From the NCBI GenBank assembly GCA_963702495.1, contig CAVPDA010000004.1, forward strand, positions 310,001 through 374,000: a stretch of 64,000 nt of DNA, in the 5' to 3' direction. Under the pieces are notes generated by a model. It was not told the DNA's origin. It searched no databases and was given only the letters and a program-made list of their open reading frames with translations. Positions 38,201 through 48,037 of this stretch are shown one piece after another. Numbering within the stretch: the first letter of the stretch is position 1; every line of letters begins with the position of its first letter. The stretch comes from CAVPDA01 sp963702495 (lineage in GTDB: Bacteria; Pseudomonadota; Gammaproteobacteria; Burkholderiales; Rhodocyclaceae). Position numbers and translations under genes: made by a program.

Positions 38201-41200
38201 CCCAAGCCGCGGTCCATGCCTTCGGTGTTCACCACTGGATCGAAGAACCACCGCTGGATCGTGGTACGCGCCCCTTTCCAGGCCGTCGGGAAATTGCCGC
38301 CAAGAGTTCTGGCCACGCCGCCGAAATACGGGTGGTCCGTGGCTTCGAGCAGCGGCGCACCCGTGACCGCCCCGGGAGTGACCCCAGTGGTGGCACGACA
38401 CGGCGTTGCCGTTGAAGCAGTTGATCGCATCGATGCGCTCGCGGATCACGTCGGGCGACATGGTGCCGTCCTCGTAGTTCCAGCCGTTGGCCGCGCCGTC
38501 GGTGGTGGTCAAGTCCCACTTCGGCAGGTGGATGTGCTGGCCGATGATGTCGGTCGGCGTGCGCACCTGGTAATCGTCGATCTCGTAGTGCGCCGGTACC
38601 AGGTTGCTGTGGTGGTAGATGCCGCAGTCGAAGGTATTGAAGCGCATCACCAGCGGTTCGGCCGGCTTGGTCTTGGCGATGACCGGGCCGACGTCCTGCC
38701 ACAGCGCGACGATGCGCTGCTGCGGGTTGTGGTAGCCGACCTTGTTCAGCACCGCGTCGTACTGCATGTTGGTGCCCTTGAGGATGCGCGGGTTGAGGTC
38801 ATTGAAGACGCTCGACCCGGTCGTGTTCATCGGGTTGCCGGTCGCGCTCTCGCCGGAAAAGAACTTGCCGGTTACGCCGGGCCGCAGCACCGAGCCCTGA
38901 TCGTCCATGCACGGGTTGTGAAATACCGCGCCGATGCGCGGTTTGCTGCCGTTGAGCACGAAACCGCCGGTGAATTTCTGACCTTCCTGGTTAGTCGCCG
39001 CCTGACAAAAGGCGTCCGAGCCGTCGGGCTTGTAGGTGTCGATGCAGCGCTGGGAATGGTAGGCCATCGAGATCTGCTCGAGATCGGTACCTTCCTCGGG
39101 GAAGAACACCGCCTTGGCCTTGCCGATCCCCTTGGAGAAATCGATCGGGGTGACGACATTGAATGCGTCCTGCCCGCCGTCGGCGTAGCCCTGCAGGGTG
39201 TGGCGCGGCAGACCGCCGTCCCAGCCGTCGGCACTCGCCGTGTCCAGATCCGCCCAGATGCCGCCCGTGGCCTGCAGCGCCTCGGCCCGGGTCTTGGTCA
39301 CCATGTCCATCGGCGGAGTCGGCGGCCGGTGGCCCATCGAATCCTCGATTCCCGCGACGAAGAACGGGAAGCCGGGGTGTCCTTGGGGAGTTCCTGCGGA
39401 AGCACGCTGCACCTTGGCGTTGGAGCCGAGAATTTGGCCCGCGGGGCCGGTCTTCGCCACGACCGTCACCGCGGCGCCGGGCATCTCGGGCATCGGCTTG
39501 CCGGGCAGCGGCACCACGGCAGGAATCGGTGTTCCGGTGGCGATCTCGCCATCCGGATAGGCGCGCACGCGCTCGCAGACGTTTGTCAGCGTGTCTTTGC
39601 AGGTGGGAACAACCTTGGCCGGCGTAGTGTTCGCCAACGCCCAAGGTGTGGAGTGGAACTGCCCCTTGCCAACGATATTCACCGTGCCCTGCTGTGTAGC
39701 CTGGAGCACCGTGCCCGTCTGCAGCACGTCATTGTGGCGCCAGTGGTACCACATGCCCTGGGCGAAGTGGGGATAGAAGTGGCAGTGGAAGATGGAGTCG
39801 CCGGTGCTCTTGTTGCGGTTGCCGGAGCCGCCGAAGTTGATCTCGTAGGTGTAGCCGACGCCGGGTCCGATACCCTGGGCGTCGAGGTAGTTGGAGTTGT
39901 CGTCGTTCGGGTTGTACAGCCACTGGTGGTTGTGCAGATGAAAGACGTGCTGCTCCTTGCCGTTGTGGGTGTTGCGGAACTTTGCGAAATCGCCGGTGTA
40001 GCTGTGATGGATGTTGGAAGGGTCTTCCGCGCCGACGGCGTAGTGCGCCTTGCGGCCGACCGCGGCACAGTTGGCGGGATTGCCGGCCCCCCCGGGCGTA
40101 ATGTCATCGGGCGCGCACTGCTCCAGCCCGAAGTTGGCGGGCACGTCCACCGTCATGGCCGGATCGCCCACCGTGAAGGAGGTCAGGAAGAACTCCTCGT
40201 AGGAGCAGTCCAGGCAGTCGTGCATCGGACCGACGCCGAGGCGGTTGGCGATGATCTCGGAACCGATGCCGCCGGAGCCGTAGTTGATCATGAAGGCGTC
40301 CTTGACGCCGGCCAGGACGTAGGTGAATACCGTGCTCAGGGGCTTGAGGGGGACCGGCTTGTACCACTGCGGGAAGGCCTGGGTGTTCACCGTCTCGTCG
40401 TGGAACACGGAAGCGAATTCGCGGAACGGCTCCAGGCGGTTCGGCACGGTCGGGTTGCGTTTGCCCACGCTCTCCAGCGGGTAGGTGGATGGCGGGAAAG
40501 TGCCAGTTGAAGTTCGGGCCGGCGATCACCGCGTTGATCTCGGAGTGCACGATCTCGTTCAGCACGCAGTTGCCGGTTGCGGCGGCAGCGGTGTTACAGA
40601 TCATGTTGAGCACCGGCAATCCGGCCTTGTCTTCCGTGATCCAGGGTTCCTGGTTCGGGTAGGTCGCCTCGTAATCGAGGATCGGCTGGCCCTTGGGTGT
40701 GGTGCCGGTTTGGGCAAGGCGAATCTCCTCCTCGAACACCTGGCTGCGGTAGATCTTCGCGCCGGTGGGTTCGACCACGACCTGACCGAACAGGCCGTTG
40801 GAGTTGTTGCCCATATTGCCGTCGGAGCCGAAGGTCACGGCCGGGTTGCTCACGACGAACACGCCTTCCTTGGCGCCGTAGAGCGTGTAGGTCGCCGTGC
40901 CGCCGCCGCCCGCCGCCTGGCTGTCGCCGTTCTTGCCGACGAACGAACCGTCGTCGTCGATGCTGCCGACCAGGTTCAGACCGGAGACGTGGAACCCGAC
41001 CCGGCGTTCCGCCGGCACGTCGTCGAGATTGACGGTGAACACCTGGCCCGCCGGGGTGACGATCTGGTTGGCGTTCGGGTCCGGATTCGGGTCGGGAAGC
41101 TGCCGGGCGAAGGGGGGAATAGGTTGTGTCAAGAGGTTCTGCAGATTGACGGTCAGGCAGTCGCCCTTCCTGATCCGAAGCACGAGCGGACGCTGACGCT

Positions 41201-41562
41201 TGTCGCCGCGCAGGTCCAGGTCTCCCGGCGTCGCCGCACCGCCTGCCGTCAGCGGCTTCGGCGGATTGGGCAGGCCGGTGGTGGCGTTGATGCCCTGATT
41301 GACCGACGTCGCGCCTGAGCGCGAACATCGTGCCGTTGATGTTGCCCGCCCCGAGGCGGTTGTACATGATGGGCTTGTCGAAGGCCACCACGTTCGCCGT
41401 CACGATCCGATCGCAACTGATCGCCGCATACGCCGGCGCGGCGAACATCGCCGCACCGCACAGACCGCCCAGAACCACCGCCTCCCAGAGACGCCTGGCC
41501 TGGTGCGGTGCGGGCTCCGCGGCGCGATCCCGCAGCCTCCCCTCTACACGTCTTGTTTCCAT
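35289..41562 (-). CDS. Giant MofA/MnxG-like multicopper oxidase 1 (about seven frameshifts)
   Basis: About 2,090 residues if read through. Start METRRVEG at 41562 follows gagaggggg; signal peptide ends APAYA. Copper motifs in order: HVFHLHNHQW; the type-1 ligand set HCHFYPHFAQGM (H-C-H-x3-H-x4-M); GQHIHLPKW; SHDHYGPSTHQQIGLYSTV; EEHNATIYGMKW; and near the end TLHGHSWQRDPY, finishing LWGILRVQ. These belong to the very large oxidases typified by MofA and MnxG, proposed or shown to oxidise Mn(II). Frames change near 41298, 40495, 38400, 38065, 37420, 36785 and 35690, always with homology resuming at once, so indel errors are likely. It is the last gene of the minus-strand cluster, with a paralogue at the other end. 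Manganese is inferred; iron or organics are alternatives. Confidence 0.85.
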
Positions 41563-42189
41563 CGTAACCCCCTCTCGCTTTGCACACGGGCAAATGCCCA
41601 GCCCCCTGCCGAAACGCCCCCGACCCGAGCCTGACGGACGGGGCGTTCGCTGGCCTTACCGCAGCAAGCGTGCCAATGCCTGCGTCAAAATGCCGCGGGG
41701 GACCTAAGGGATTAGCTGATAAGGGGTTTCCGGTACCTGCGGGGGGCGAGGTGACAGGCAGTCTTAGCAGCGATTCCCCACCCGAACTTGGGGGATAACT
41801 ACGCACAAGCGGGCTCCGCGAAAGCAAGCCGTAAGCTTGCTAACCGCATGAAATTCCATGCGTTTCGGTTAGCCGGGGCATGCCGAAGGGTCGGACCCGG
41901 TTGCGTCTGGACCGCCCGGGAAATTGAAGAATGCGGCGGGCGCGGCCCGCCCTACGGATTACCCACGACCGAAACGTAGGGCGGGCCACGCCCGCCGAGC
42001 CAACGTAGGGTGCGCCATGCGCACCGATTGCAACGCGTGGTGCGCGCTGCGCACCCGACGGGGCTGCCCCGCACGACAAACCGAAGATAGCGGCGGGCGC
42101 GGCCCGCCCTACGGATTGCCCACGACCGGAACGTAGGGCGGGCCGCGCCCGCCGGGTGCACGCGACGAGCTGCGCGCCGCGGCCGCGGT
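41563..42189. other. Gap upstream of oxidase 1, with leader and REP units
   Basis: 627 bases without a gene. It holds an ATTCCCC...GGGGGAT dyad at 41773-41796, a small hairpin (gcaagc/gcttgc near 41823-41840), a gcatg/catgc dyad near 41847-41862, and the REP cluster listed separately. It may contain the oxidase 1 promoter, since the upstream propeller gene stops at 42190. Confidence 0.45.
41935..42154. repeat. REP hairpin cluster, two inverted pairs
   Basis: Units: 41935-41957 (inverted), 41975-41997 (forward), 42092-42114 (inverted) and 42132-42154 (forward). They form two head-to-head pairs with similar spacers (attacccacgaccgaa, attgcccacgaccgga). Between them lie GTGCGC variants (cgtagggtgcgccatgcgcacc at 42004). 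This is a BIME-like arrangement. Confidence 0.85.
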
Positions 42190-44184
42190 TCAGCCCTTCT
42201 TGTCTGCGCCCGGCTCCGGCGCCCCCTTCTCGACGGCGCGCACGCTGAAATAGGGCAGCCGGTCGAAGCTCACCTTCAGCGAAGGGACGCCGAGGTGGAT
42301 GTAATACGCGCCGGCACTGCGGATCGGCAGTTCCGCCTCGTATTGGCCGTTGCCGAGTTCCTTCACCGCGACCTCGCTGCGCAGGCGGCCGGGCGCCAGG
42401 AAATACATGATGCGCGCATCCTGCACGCCGGTCCTGGCCTGGCCGGTGGCCGGATCGATCAGCCGGAAGCGCAGCTTCAGGGTCTCGCCGGCATTGACGG
42501 TGCGCTGCTTCTCGTCGAACTCCACGGCCAGCCTCTCGCTCACCGGTGTCGCTGCCGGGTTGGCCTTGGCCTCGGCGGAGAAGCAATGCAGCACCTGGGG
42601 CGATTGCATGAGGAACGCCACGTCGTAGCGGCCCGCCGCCGGCAGCGTCACCTTGCCGGCATACACGCCCGGCTCCACCTCCTTCAGGCTGCGGTCGAGC
42701 AGGGTGACGGCGCGCGCGCTGCCGCCCTTGACGCGGTAGTTGCTGGAGGCGGCGTTCATGCCCTCCATGTAGTAGTAGGTGGTGTTGTCGGCCGGATTGA
42801 CGACGAAGAACGTGCCTTCCTTGCTGGCCGCGGTCATGGCATCGGCGACGGCAAGCTGCCCGCCGGCGCGCGGCGGTTCGGCGCCCGCCGTGAAACTCTG
42901 CACCGCCGGCTTGTTGCCCTTGCCCAGCGACGCCAGGGTGATCATGCTGACGTGCTCGCTGCGCAGGGCGCGGACGTAGGCGAAGGTCTTGCTGAAGGCG
43001 ATCTGGTAGGGCTCGCCCTTGATGGCAATGGTATTCACGAGTTCGTTGGACGAGGCGTCGATCACCGAAACCGTGTCCTGGCCCGGATTCACCACCAGGG
43101 CGTAGCGCCCCGTCTGCTCGAAGCGCAGGGGGCCGAGGCCGGGGCTGAGCTTGATCTTGGCGCCCTGCTGCAGGGTTCCGGCGTCGATGACCGAGACCGT
43201 GCCGTCCTTGCCGTCGGCCACATAGACGGCGCCGGCCTGGGACGAATACGCGAGCGAGATCGGCAGCGCGCCGGTCTTGATGTCCTTGATGCGCTTCCTG
43301 CCGGCGGTATCGATCACGCTGACGGTGCCGTCCTCGCGGTTGCTGACGAAGGCATGGCGACTGTCGGCCGAGAACGCGAGTTCGTGGTGGCCGCGCCCGG
43401 TGGGGATGTTCGCGACGACCTTGTCAGATTCGGTGTCGATCACGGTCACGCCGCTCTGCTCCTTCTCCTTGGCGTCGTTGCCGGTCCACAGGTACTTGCC
43501 GTCCGGCTGCAGGGCGACGCGGATCGGTTCCTTGCCGGCGTCGATCTGGCGCGCCACCTTGAAGGTTTCGGCGTCAACGACGACCACCTTGCCGGCGCGC
43601 GGCGCCGACACGTAGAGGCGCTTCTGGTCCGCCGTGGTGGCCCAGTCCGCGCCCGGTGCCGGGAGATTGATCTGGGCCAGGGTGCTGGTCTTGCCGGCCA
43701 TCGACACCAGCGGGTCGACGATGCTGAGGCTGGGCTCGGCGTTCATCACCACGACGAAGTAGCTGTTGAGGTCGATCATCGGGCGGATGCCGACCGCGCC
43801 CTGCATGTAGAGCGACACCTTGTCCTTGCAGCTCTTCTGCTGCTCCCCCGGCTTGCCCTGGATCACCGCGCTCATGTCCATCCAGGCGCCCGGATTCGCT
43901 CCGCGCAGCGGATTGCCGGTGGCTTCCTCGGTGATGCGGAAGCGCACCTCGGACAGCTGATGGGTCATCAACTCCTTGCTTTTCGCTGCCGCACCGACCG
44001 GCTCCACCTGGAAGTCGATCACCAGGCCCTTGTGCACGAAGTGGTTGCCCGCAGCCTCGGCGGCATCCGTCTTCGCGGCCGCCGGCCCGGCATCGGCGCC
44101 CTGCCCGCCATCCGCCGCACCACCCGCACCGGCAGCCGCCGCCAGAGCGAAGGCGGCTGCGATCAGAAAATTCTTCCACTGCAT
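42190..44184 (-). CDS. Exported YVTN beta-propeller protein 1
   Basis: 664 residues; start MQWKNFLIAAAFALAAAAG at 44184, preceded by ggagac. After the signal peptide comes a YtkA/FixH-like domain (VIDFQVEPVGAAAKSKELM, EVRFRITEEATGNPLRG). A propeller follows with recurring blades such as KVVVVDAETFKVARQIDAG, GVTVIDTESDKVVANI, GTVSVIDTAGRKRIKDIK and DTVSVIDASSNELVNTI. A second YtkA-like domain is at the C-terminus (FRLIDPATGQARTGVQDARI). It is intact. The paralogue at 52133-54159 is broken. These propellers are periplasmic scaffolds in metal and C1 oxidation loci; partner unknown. It follows PpiC 1 after a 250-base gap containing REPs. Confidence 0.8.
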   Translation of the reverse strand: MQWKNFLIAAAFALAAAAGAGGAADGGQGADAGPAAAKTDAAEAAGNHFVHKGLVIDFQVEPVGAAAKSKELMTHQLSEVRFRITEEATGNPLRGANPGAWMDMSAVIQGKPGEQQKSCKDKVSLYMQGAVGIRPMIDLNSYFVVVMNAEPSLSIVDPLVSMAGKTSTLAQINLPAPGADWATTADQKRLYVSAPRAGKVVVVDAETFKVARQIDAGKEPIRVALQPDGKYLWTGNDAKEKEQSGVTVIDTESDKVVANIPTGRGHHELAFSADSRHAFVSNREDGTVSVIDTAGRKRIKDIKTGALPISLAYSSQAGAVYVADGKDGTVSVIDAGTLQQGAKIKLSPGLGPLRFEQTGRYALVVNPGQDTVSVIDASSNELVNTIAIKGEPYQIAFSKTFAYVRALRSEHVSMITLASLGKGNKPAVQSFTAGAEPPRAGGQLAVADAMTAASKEGTFFVVNPADNTTYYYMEGMNAASSNYRVKGGSARAVTLLDRSLKEVEPGVYAGKVTLPAAGRYDVAFLMQSPQVLHCFSAEAKANPAATPVSERLAVEFDEKQRTVNAGETLKLRFRLIDPATGQARTGVQDARIMYFLAPGRLRSEVAVKELGNGQYEAELPIRSAGAYYIHLGVPSLKVSFDRLPYFSVRAVEKGAPEPGADKKG

Positions 44185-44329
44185 CTCGACGTCTCCCCAC
44201 GCGCCGCGCCTGCGCGCGGCACACAATGACATGAACATGGCGCCGATGGGGCGCCCCTCCCAGCCGCCCGGTCGAAGCCGGGACCGACCCGAGTCAAAGA
44301 GCAATTTCCGTTCCTCCGGTATCGGATTC

Positions 44330-44425
44330 GGCGGGCACGGCCCGCCCTACGAAGCGGTATTGCTTAGGGCGGGCCGTGCCCGCCGCACACCATCGACTTC
44401 GACGTAGGGCGGGCCGTGCCCGCCG
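44330..44425. repeat. REP hairpin cluster (three units)
   Basis: Units at 44330-44351 (inverted), 44364-44385 and 44403-44425 (forward) in the 250-base gap between the PpiC stop and the propeller start. Transcription of the operon passes through them. Confidence 0.85.
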
Positions 44426-44433
44426 AATGAAGG

Positions 44434-45404
44434 TCACAGCGGGAGGAGCATTTCGATCTTGGCCTGCGCCCGCAGTTCTTCCAGCAGCTTGGCGAGCGCC
44501 GCCTGCTGCCGGGTGTCCGGAGATAGCCCTCGATGCGGTCGCGGGCGTCCTTCAGGCTGATGGAGACCGCGGGGAGACGTTCTTCCAGCTTGATGATGTG
44601 GAACCCGGAGGGGGTGGTCACGACGCCGCTGATCTGGCCCGGCTTCAGCGCGAACACAGCCTTGTCGAAGGCCGGCGCCATGCGGCCGCGCGGAAAGGGA
44701 TCGAGTTCGCCGCCCCACTGCCGCGTGGCGTCGTCCGAGTTCTCCAGCGCCAGTTCGGCGAAATCGCGGCCGGCGCGGGCCTCGGCCAGCAGGTCCTTGA
44801 TCTTCCTGCGCGCCGCGTCACGCTGCGCCTTGGTCGCGTCGGGCGCCACCTTGATCAGGATGTGGCGGGCGCGCAGCATCTCCGGCCGGTGGAACTTGTC
44901 CGGATTGTCCTTGTAGAACGCCTGGATGTCGTCCTCGCTGACCTCGACGCCTTTGGCAGCGGTGGCGTTCGCATAAGCCTGGCCGGACAGCTTGCGCCGG
45001 ATGCGCTCCTTGTAGTCCTCCTCCGTGAAGTTCTCCTGCGCCAGCCTCAGCCTGAACTTCTCCTCGCTCTTGAACGCCTGGGCGGCCTGCGCGAACGCCG
45101 CATCCACCTCGGCGTCGGTGGCGACCGCATTGCTTTTCCTGGCTTCCTGCCACAGCAGTTCGTCGTCGATGAGGCGCTCCAGCACATTGTGTTTCATCTG
45201 CTTGACCTTCGCCGGATCGCGCACCTGCAGCAGGTGCAGTCCCCTCTCCTTGAGCGTTTCGTCGAACCCGGCCTCGACCTCCTGCACCGTGATGCCCGCA
45301 CCATTGACGCGGGCGGCGTAGATCTCCTGGGCGCGGGCCGGCAGGGCGAGCAGCACACCCAGCAGCAGGCCCAACGCGATCGAGCGGTTCCCTGCGTAAC
45401 TCAT
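44434..45404 (-). CDS. Periplasmic PpiC/SurA-type peptidyl-prolyl isomerase 1 (one frameshift)
   Basis: About 323 residues. Signal peptide (LGLLLGVLLALPARAQ), then a SurA-N-like helical region (GITVQEVEAGFDETLKERG, VLERLIDDELLWQEARK). The parvulin rotamase domain has ARHILIKVAPDATKAQRD, DFAELALENSDD, GGELDPFPRGRMAPAFDKA and SGVVTTPSGFHIIKLEERL. Near 44520 the frame breaks after RIEGYLR. Homology resumes as DTRQQAALAKLLEELRAQAK and ends EMLLPL at 44434. It starts 18 bases after the cytochrome/binding-protein gene. It probably assists folding of the giant oxidase, comparable to the isomerase gene reported next to mofA in Leptothrix. Confidence 0.85.
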
Positions 45405-45422
45405 ATCGCTGTTCCTCCGATT

Positions 45423-46994
45423 TCACTGCGCCGGCACGGGCACGAAGCCGCCCACCGGCTGGAACTGCTTGTTCGCCAGGTCGACCGCCACGACGTAACC
45501 GCCGAGCGCGCCGATGCGCCGGTCGCCGTTGTAGCTCAAGGGCGGCAGCATGCCCGTGTCGAAACCCTGCAGCGCCTCGATCGCGGCGGTGAACTTCTGC
45601 CGGTTGAGATCCTTGCCGACCTGTTTCAGCGCCTCCACCGCCACCACCGTCGCGGCGTAGGCCTGAATCGCCTGGGGCGAGCGCGCCGGGGCCTTGCCGT
45701 GGAACAGGGCGGCATAGTCCTGCGTGGCCGGAGGGCGCTGGTCGGCCGGCAGGGTCGGGTAAGCGAGGAACACCCGCCCCTGATAGCTCGCCGGCAGTTC
45801 CACGATGTCGCGCGGCGCCAGGGCTCCCGGAAGCAGCAGGTACGGCCGCCACTGCAGTTGCTCGGCGGCGCGGGCGAAGGCCGCCACGTCCAGGCCGGGT
45901 CCGAGGACGAAAACCGCCTGCGCCCCTGCCTCCTTGAGGCTGCGCGCCAGCGCCGCGACATCCGCCGCTCCGGAGCGAAATCCCTGACGCGGCAGCAATG
46001 CGCTCCAACCCTGTTCGGTCAGCCGCGCGTCCACCGCCTGCGCCAGCTCGGCGCCGGCCTTCCCCTCGGCGTGCAGGAGCGCGACCCGCTGGTCCTTCAA
46101 ATTGAGCGCGGCGGCGGCGTGGACCGCCAGCACCTGGCTCAGTTCGGCCACGCCGGACAGCAGATGGAAGACGTACAGATTGGAAGCCCGCGTATCCTCG
46201 GGGAAGAGGGTGATCGGAGCGATCACCGGGATGCGCTCCTCCGCCGCCACCCGCCCGAGTTCGCCCTCCCAACCGGCGGACAGCGGTGCCAGCAGCGCGA
46301 ACACGTCGCGCCGCCGCAGCAGCTCCCAGGCATTGGTGTAGGCCGTGGTGGCGTTCTCCCCGTAGTCGGCCACCACCAGTTCCAGCTTGCGGCCGTACAA
46401 CCCTCCCTTGCCGTTGATGCGATCGAAGGAAGCCTGCAGCAAGTCGCGCACGAGGCGGCCGATCTCGGCAAAGCGGCCGGATTCGGGCAACACCGTGCCG
46501 ATGCGCAGGCTTTTCGCCGCCACCCCGGGCGGAAGCTGGAACTCGATCTTCTTGAGGTAGGCGATCAGGCTGCGCATGTCCTCGTCCGGCATGCGGTAGC
46601 GCGGCATCGCCGGATCCAGATCGTTGCCGCCCGGATCCACGCCGAAGGCCACCGCCTTCGCCACACCGGCCTCGGTGAACACGGGGTGGCGCCGGCCGCG
46701 GGGGTGGACATGGCCGTAGGACTTGGTCAGTTCGGACCACTGGATGTTCGGCGGCACCACGCCGCCCTCGGGCCGGCCGAGTCCGTCCTGGCCGTGACAG
46801 TTGGCGCAGGGCACCGCCGTGCCGGGGATGTCGAACGGATTGTCGCCGACCTTGGCGGTGATGGCGCCGCCGGAGGCGCTCACGCCTTCCTCGAAGATCT
46901 TCTTGCCGGCCGCCTCCGCCGTCGTCAGCGCAGCGGCAGCGGTGCCGCAGGCGAACAGCAGCGCCGCCGCCAGCAGGAATCGGCAAGACCGCAT
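45423..46994 (-). CDS. Cytochrome c - periplasmic binding protein (type 1) fusion 1
   Basis: 523 residues from MRSCRFLLAAALLFACG at 46994. An exported single-haem cytochrome c domain occupies about residues 20-165 (CANCHGQDGLGRPEGG, with possible axial Met in AMPRYRMPDEDM). It is joined directly to a Leu/Ile/Val-type binding-protein domain (LRIGTVLPESGRFAEIG; DRINGKGGLYGRKLELVV; IPVIAPITLFPED). Binding proteins with a fused haem are uncommon. The gene is intact, between a SCO gene upstream and PpiC 1 18 bases downstream. No permease is encoded nearby, so it may sense or bind a small ligand and pass electrons rather than feed an ABC transporter. Ligand unknown. Confidence 0.85.
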   Translation of the reverse strand: MRSCRFLLAAALLFACGTAAAALTTAEAAGKKIFEEGVSASGGAITAKVGDNPFDIPGTAVPCANCHGQDGLGRPEGGVVPPNIQWSELTKSYGHVHPRGRRHPVFTEAGVAKAVAFGVDPGGNDLDPAMPRYRMPDEDMRSLIAYLKKIEFQLPPGVAAKSLRIGTVLPESGRFAEIGRLVRDLLQASFDRINGKGGLYGRKLELVVADYGENATTAYTNAWELLRRRDVFALLAPLSAGWEGELGRVAAEERIPVIAPITLFPEDTRASNLYVFHLLSGVAELSQVLAVHAAAALNLKDQRVALLHAEGKAGAELAQAVDARLTEQGWSALLPRQGFRSGAADVAALARSLKEAGAQAVFVLGPGLDVAAFARAAEQLQWRPYLLLPGALAPRDIVELPASYQGRVFLAYPTLPADQRPPATQDYAALFHGKAPARSPQAIQAYAATVVAVEALKQVGKDLNRQKFTAAIEALQGFDTGMLPPLSYNGDRRIGALGGYVVAVDLANKQFQPVGGFVPVPAQ

Positions 46995-47012
46995 ACCAAA
47001 CCCGACAGAGAG

Positions 47013-47134
47013 TTCGCAGAGAAGGCTGCGAGGACGCAGAGCGGTATGGATCAGGCCACGCTCCCCCAACGGGCGCGCGTCAAATTCCGTGTCCGTGCTC
47101 CGCGTTCTCTGCGCCTCTGCGATCTCTGCGTTAG
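47013..47134. repeat. Inverted CTCTGCG repeat pair between SCO and cytochrome fusion
   Basis: Left copy 47013-47043 (ttcgcagagaaggctgcgag...) and right copy 47098-47134 (...ctctgcgcctctgcgatctctgcg) are inverted relatives built of cgcagag units. The pair occupies the 165-base gap between the genes and could form a long imperfect hairpin in the operon mRNA. Confidence 0.6.
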
Positions 47135-47159
47135 GGGCGGTCAACTACGTTTTCCGGGA

Positions 47160-47822
47160 TCAATTGCGCTGCCGGCGCGCGGCGCGCAGATCGCCCACGG
47201 CAGCCATCACCTGGTCCGGACCGGTGAAGGCGAAGAAGCGCACCCATTGGCCGCTCTTCGCATCGCCAACCATCACCAGCGGTGGATGTTCGGCGAAATT
47301 CGGCGTGTAGGCGCCGAAGGCCTTCAGCACCTGGTCCACCTGGGGTTTCTTGCCGGTGAGGAAGGTCCAGCCCGGGCCGGCCTTGTATTTGGCGCCCAGT
47401 TCCTTGAGCCGCTGCGGCGTGTCGCGCAGCGGGTCGACGCTCACCGACACCAGCGCCACTTCCTTGCCGAGATCGGGCCCGAGACGCTCCTGCAGGTTGG
47501 CGAACAGCGCCGACACCACCGGGCAGACCGTGGTGCACGTGGTGTACACGAAGTCGATCACCACGATCTTCTCGCCCAGCACGTCGCTCTTGAACTTCAC
47601 CGCCTTGCCGTCCTGGGTCACCAGGGCGGTATCGGTGAGCTGGATGCGGGTGGCTTCGCTGACGCCCGGACTTGCTGCCGCAGCCTTGTGCGCGGCGTGC
47701 GGGTCGGCCGCGTCGGCAGGGTGGTGGTGGTGCTCGTGCTCGTCGGCGGCGAACGGCACGCCCGACCACAGCAGGCCGGCGGCGGCCAGCACCAGCAGGC
47801 GCTTGATACGAAGCTGCGACAT
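47160..47822 (-). CDS. SCO1/SenC-family copper chaperone 1
   Basis: 220 residues; start MSQLRIKRLLVLAAAG at 47822 after aggaggg. Signal peptide, then a His-rich segment (DEHEHHHHPADAADPHAAH) likely to bind copper. The thioredoxin-like SCO domain has the copper site CTTVCPV and distal His in NFAEHPPLVMVG. Other family blocks are VIDFVYTTC, VSVSVDPLRDTPQRL and GWTFLTGKK. It is intact. SCO proteins load copper onto cytochrome oxidase or other cuproenzymes; here the multicopper oxidases are the obvious clients. It precedes the cytochrome fusion 1 gene. Confidence 0.9.
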   Translation of the reverse strand: MSQLRIKRLLVLAAAGLLWSGVPFAADEHEHHHHPADAADPHAAHKAAAASPGVSEATRIQLTDTALVTQDGKAVKFKSDVLGEKIVVIDFVYTTCTTVCPVVSALFANLQERLGPDLGKEVALVSVSVDPLRDTPQRLKELGAKYKAGPGWTFLTGKKPQVDQVLKAFGAYTPNFAEHPPLVMVGDAKSGQWVRFFAFTGPDQVMAAVGDLRAARRQRN

Positions 47823-47943
47823 TACGCTTTCCCTCCTCGAATGCGGATCATGGCGGAACGGCCGGGCCGCGCCCGGTCACCCCTGCGCAGGAGCGCAAGC
47901 AGAAAGCGTGCGAGTATGCCGCGACTGCGGCGGAAGTCAAAGC

Positions 47944-48011
47944 GGCGGGCACGGCCCGCCCTACGAGGCTGGGGTATGGCTCGGACGATGTAGGGCGGGC
48001 CGTGCCCGCCG
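47944..48011. repeat. REP hairpin pair (inverted)
   Basis: Units 47944-47965 (inverted) and 47990-48011 (forward) lie in the 215-base gap between PpiC 2 and SCO 1. The remaining gap sequence shows no gene. Confidence 0.85.
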
Positions 48012-48037
48012 TGCGTATCGATCTGCGGGCGCGGCCC